Positions 34,201-40,200 of a stretch of DNA of 64,000 nucleotides are shown piece by piece; position 1 is the first letter of the stretch, and each line of letters begins with the position of its first letter. Both the position numbers and the translations under genes were made by a program. A model generated the notes under the pieces. The model saw nothing but the letters and a program-made list of their open reading frames with translations. It had not been told where the DNA came from and did not search any database. This DNA comes from Neomonachus schauinslandi (taxonomy: Eukaryota > Chordata > Mammalia > Carnivora > Phocidae): positions 75,516,075 to 75,580,074 of the forward strand of contig NC_058405.1 in NCBI RefSeq assembly GCF_002201575.2, given 5' to 3'.

Positions 34201-37200
34201 CCATCTTAAAGCAGGGGAAGGTTTAACATCACCACATCCCTTTCAGCACCGTTATTTGGTGGCACTAACATATTGAGTCTTGGACAGGCTGAATGGAGGT
34301 ATTGCTAATAAAATTATGTGCAGCTTACCTTAAGGGTGTAAGATGAGGAATATTTTCTCTGCCATGTTTGGCTTTAATTGTTTGCTAGACATTCAAATGA
34401 AATCATGTAATAAATGCCCAGGGACAGTGTGAGAGCTTCCCAGGCAAAAGGAACAATGAGAACCAAAGCATAGCTCTGTAGGCTGAATGCAGGTGATGTG
34501 TAATGGCTGGAGTTGAGGGTGTTAGCGCGGGGAGCTTGGGTGCAGAAGGATATAGTGGGATGAAGGCCTCAGGAAGAGAAGACGAATTTGGCCTTTACCC
34601 TCTTTGGGTAGTGAGAGCCATTAAAGGGCTTTAAATAGAGGAAACAGTAACTTGCTTGGATCTGCTTTGTAAAAAGATGGCTTGGTGTCTTCCAGGTGGA
34701 GGCTGGGAGACCAGTGTAGAAACTGGTAAGATAACTCAGGAGAGAAAAGAGGGCCAGGAGTAAGGCAGAACCACGCGAATGCAGAGGAGGTAATAGGTTC
34801 AACCTCCAAGGTAGAGAAGGCTGAGAAGGTAGAACAGTAGGAATTGTTCCTGGATTGGATGTGGAGAAGAGAGGAGGCCTCTTCCAGGATGATTTCCTGT
34901 CTCTGGACTCCGTTGCTAGGATGGTGCTGTTCTCTTGCTCTCTACTTAGAAAAGCAGAAGTCTAAGTTTAGTGAGAAAGATACTGAGTTAAGTTTTAGAT
35001 GTGGATGTGTAGATGACCGGCAGAGGGCCTGCAGTGAAATCTGGGGCTCCAGCCTGAAGACCACTTGCCTGAGGTCACACAGGTGTGGAAGTGGCAAAGC
35101 CAGGATTTGAGCCCATGCAATATGGCTCCAGAAATTGTATCTTTCCCCGTCACATTATATGGCCTTCTGGAAAGATTTACAACAAAGAGAAGCTAAAGGT
35201 GGCTGTTTTTTTAAATCCCTGGCAGTGAGTACTACCTCCCTCCCTCCCTTCTTTCTTTTGGGGTGTGTTTCTCCATCTCGTCATTTTGTCCAGTAGGAAT
35301 TTAACCTCCCTGTTCCAGAGTGTGCTCAGCTGAAAGTAAGGAACATGTTGCCTCTCGGTGCTTCTTCAGTGAGGCTTCTTCTTTCGCCTTAGTTGTGGAG
35401 TTTGTTCTGTCAGTCTTCAGGCCAATTTCTGGGGTATTCAGGATGATTTGATAATTATCTGTTTGTGTTCAACTGACAAGACCAGCCTGGGATCCTCCTA
35501 CTCTGCCGCCATCTTAGCTCCCCCCCACCCCCCCCAGGTGGCAGTTTTGACACTGAAAAGAATGTACTTGGTGCTTATATAATGAAATTATGAGATATAT
35601 TAAATACTAAGAAGATCGGTTGTATAAATTAGACTGAAAAAAATTAGAAGCCTATTACTTCAGTAGAGTTGTGACAGAGAAAACAGATAAAGACAGTCCA
35701 TTCAAGAGGTTAGATATCACCATCTGAATTTGAATATACACTTTTTATTGGTGTCTTTATCATTCTTTTTCTGTTAAGTACTATATAAGTAACGTACAAG
35801 TAAGCCAGAAGGTTTAAAGCATACACCCCAGTCTACCACCTATAGTTAACACTGTTAACATCTTGATTTACATTTTTGTAGCCTTTTTTCTATGCAGATA
35901 TCATCATTAGACATACAGAAATGTAAATGTGTTAGCGCTTTATAACAAGTAGTTTTCACTTAAAATGTAATAAATACAACCTAAATGATTTAAGTCACAG
36001 GACTACCGTATTTCTTTTATGTGTCATTTTTACTCTTTGTTAAACCAGCCTCTAATCCAGGTTCTTGCTGTCTTTTGCCTGTAATTAAACAAAAGTTTGT
36101 TTTGTTTGCAACCATAAGTTAAAAGGGTAAATGCTGTTAAGATAATAGGATTCAATCCATTTTAAACAAAAGAAATTGAAAGTAGTTGTAAAATGGGTTT
36201 TGCTTTTTCTCATTAAGGTTTTAATAGAAAAGGATTGGATCTCTTTTGGACATAAGTTTTCAGAGAGGTGAGTCATAGTTGTACATTTATATATTTTGTA
36301 AAATTAGTAAAACCATTTTAGAGTACCAGAATATTTCTGTTCTTCATGAACTCACATATCCAGTGGTAGGTGAGAGTGCTATCAGGTTTTTTGTATGAAA
36401 ACTGATTTAATTTTTTTCTGTCATTTCTTTCAATTCTCATACCTTAGTTAAATTTTCATGGCAGTTTATTGCCTTCCTTTTTGTCTGGACTGTGGTACTT
36501 AGAAAGTAAAGATCCTTTAAAGTTGTGGTTGAAAAACATAGATTTAAATTGTTTTTAATAAAAACATTATGCTTTTTTTTTATGACAGTAGAATAGTGTT
36601 TTAGGTTCATGTGTGTGTGTTTAAATTTGATAATATGTGAATAATTAACTTCTTTCAGAGGCATTTTTAAAAGCTTGTACTTTCTGGGGGGTAGGTGTGG
36701 CCATTTGGATGGTGACCCAAAGGAAGTCTCACCGGTGTTTACTCAGTTCTTGGAGTGTGTGTGGCATTTGACCGAACAGTTCCCACAAGACTTTGAATTC
36801 AATGAAGCATTTCTTCTTCAGATCCATGAACATATTCACTCATGCCAATTTGGAAACTTCCTTGGAAATTGTCAGAAGGAAAGAGAAGAGCTCAAGTAAG
36901 ACAGTTTGCATAAAATGGACTCTTTTTTTCCTACTTGGTTGAGGTCTAACATAAATCATAGTGGAACATAATAAAATATCTTGACAGTATGTAATAGAAT
37001 TGAATTTTGTTGTAAAGATTTTATTGTCTCTATTTCTGAAGCTAAGTGCCCTCTATCCCTCACATCCTCGGGTTAACAGTAAAAACACATTTTAAAGAAT
37101 TTGTTTTGAAATGTAGCATACATATAGAAAAGTGCATATGGCATAAATGTGAAGCTCAGTAAATCTGAAACTCATCCATCTATGTAACCAGCACCCAGAA

Positions 37201-40200
37201 CAAGAAACCTTACCAACACCCTGGAAACCGCCATTCTACTCCTTTCTAATCTGAATATATATTTAGAGCAGAAAAATACTAACTTATTTCATTTCTTAGA
37301 AAGTATTGGTCACTAAGCTTTAAAGTTTGGTTAAATATTTTTAAAAACTGTTGGTTTTAAGGTAAGATGAGGCCTTACAGTTTTCCTCACATTTCTAAAC
37401 AGATATTCTCTGGGGAAAATAAATCTGTGTTAGCTGTAGTGTGTCTGTCCCTGAGTTGGGTCTCGTACCTCTTCTTTCCTAACCAATCTTTGGGAGTAGG
37501 GGTTTCTGGTTAAATTTTGATGCAAAGGAAATGTGGGGTAAGGCTGTGAGAAGTGCTTAAATATAAATTTTTTTTGGTTGGGTTTCTGAGTTTAGATTTC
37601 TTACAAGTCAATAAAGAGCAGTTATAGATTCTTGAATGTCCAAGTGACATAATAGAGAAGCTAAATCTGGTAGTAGTTTGAAGACAGCCACATACTCTCA
37701 CTCTCAACAGAATTGAAGGCAGAACTGAGAGCACTTGGAAGATTCTAAAGATGTGTAAAGGGAATTACAAGTGAAATCAGAGTATGACAGAGGTGAACAA
37801 ATCAAAGAGCATTTAGACTTTAGCTCTGTGCCATAGTAATTCACAGTAGTGTATCATAATTTGGAGCAGGTGACTCTTAGAGTACAGAGCTCTTTTAGGA
37901 AAAACTGTTCTTCTCAGTTAGTGCCAAACATCCTCTTACAAAGGAAGATGGTAATAAAAGCACTTATTTCCTAGTAGTCTTTCTCTAAGAACTTACTTAT
38001 TGGTCATCTTAGGGGTCATAGAAAAATGAGCAGACTCTCCATTTTTCCCCTGTACCCCCAACTATTTTATGTTTATTTGGTAAATATACTATCTAAACCA
38101 TTCTACCCTTTATCCAATTACTTCACTTAACTTACTCTTAGAGTTGCAATATGATTGGCATCTTTTTACTGTTGAATAATGTCCTGATTTTTCCTAACTC
38201 CCTTTTTTTTGCTACTCACTCACACTTAAATTTGTCCCTGCTTTGTAATACATGTTATTATAGCCCAGATATAGGGCTAAGAGAATGAGGCCAAAGAGTG
38301 ATACAAGTGTCTTACTCTGTATACATGTGTATGGTGATTTGAAATAGGTATAACAGAGACCATGTTTATGAAATTGTGTGAGTTGAAAGGAATCTCTTAA
38401 CGTGTATGGTTGTGAGAGAAAATGGTAGACCTGTGTTATGTTCAGAGAAACGGTTTTATTTATTTCATGATTATAAGTGAAAGGACAAAAGGGAGAATAC
38501 AGAATTCAGAGACAAGGTGAGGTTAGGTTGCGAAGAGAAGGAAAAATTAAAACTTAAGTCTACTTGGGAAACAATTGCCTGATTTATAAAAATGAGTATT
38601 AGCATCTGTGGGAAAGATCTTTGTTTTTCTCATTACATTAAGGTTAAAGGAAAAGACTTACTCCCTGTGGCCATTTCTCCTGGATGACCAAAAGAAGTAC
38701 TTAAATCCTCTCTACAGTTCCAAATCTCCGAAATTTGCAGTTTTGGAGCCAAATACAGTATCTTTCAGTTTTAAGTAAGTTGGCATCATTGAGGTATTTA
38801 TACTTGATTTTTCTCAAACACAATTTATTGAGTTGTTGTTTTTTGTTTTTGTCATAAAGGTTTTGGAGAAACATGTACCACCAATTTGATCGAACATTGC
38901 ATCCTAGACAGTCCGTGTTTAATATAATAATGAATATGAATGAGCAAAATAAACAGTTAGAGAAAGATATTAAAGACTTAGAATCTGTAAGTATTCTGAA
39001 ATGTCTAATGTGATATATTTGGAATATTAAATTAGTGTATTTCCTTACTTATGTTCTCAGTGTAAATTAGTATATATAGAAACCTCATAAGTACACGACT
39101 GCTTCCAAATCAGATGTCCTCTACTTTCAGTATGTTAGTTTGATTGCTTTCCCTGAATTTTAACATTGAAGTATTTGAAGTACAGTTGACCCTTGAACAA
39201 CATCGGTTTGAGTTGCACAGGTCCACTTATAAGTGGATTTTTTTTGATAAAGTACAGTACTGTAAATGTATTTTCTCTTGTGATTTTCTTAGTAACACTT
39301 TTTTTCTCTAGCCTATTTTATTGTGAGAATATAGTATTAATACATACAACTTACAAAATATGTGTCAATTGACTCTTTAGGCTATTGGTAAGGTTTCCAG
39401 TCACGAGTAGACTATTAGTAGTTACATTTTGGGGGGAGTCAAAAGTTATATATGGATTTTTGATTGCATGGGGGGTTGGTTCCCCCAACCCCTGTGTTGT
39501 TCAGGGGTGAACTGTATATAGAAAAGTAGAGTTATGAACATAATAAATATCAGGGAATCTACCACCTGGCTTTGTGAGATTTTAACATCATATTTGCTTC
39601 AGATCTTTCATGTTTTTGTTTTAAGAAATGAAACATGATAGATATTTGAAGAAATATACTCCTTCTTAGCCCTCCCCACCTGCTTTGGGCTGGATTTGGT
39701 GTTAATTGTTCCTGTGCATATTTTTATACTTCTACTATATGTGTTTTTATCCACTATTTATAATACTGTTTTGTGTGATTTGAAATATTTTTATTTTATA
39801 TTGAAGAAATACAAAAGAATATATTTTTATAAGGCATAAAAGAGCAACAGAAACATGAAGGCACATGTACCCTTCACCCAGCTTAAGGAGCTGCATATTT
39901 TAAAGGTTGTTATACTGTCATGCTTCATTTTACTCAACATTGTTTTGAAATTTATCCATGTTGATACATGTAGCCTTAATTCTTGTGTTTTATTAATAAC
40001 TACTGTATAACATTCTCTTATATGCATATATCACAGTCTATCCATTCAGCTACTGCAGAACATTTAACTTGTTCTCAGTTTTGGATTTCCATGATAACAA
40101 AGGAAGTTGAATGACTTTGCATATATTTGCTGGCCATTTTGTTTTTCCTGTTCTTTGAATGGTCTATTCAAACTTCCACTCATTTTTCTGTTGGTATATT

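Larger units (their letters stand above)
33765..36217 (+). other. MTMR6 intron 9
   Basis: Contains an ancient LINE-like run (about 34420-34800), a MIR (35045-35170) and the short L1 5'-end insertion (35210-35535); the rest is unassigned. Short frames near 34570-35110 are not coding. Confidence 0.5.
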
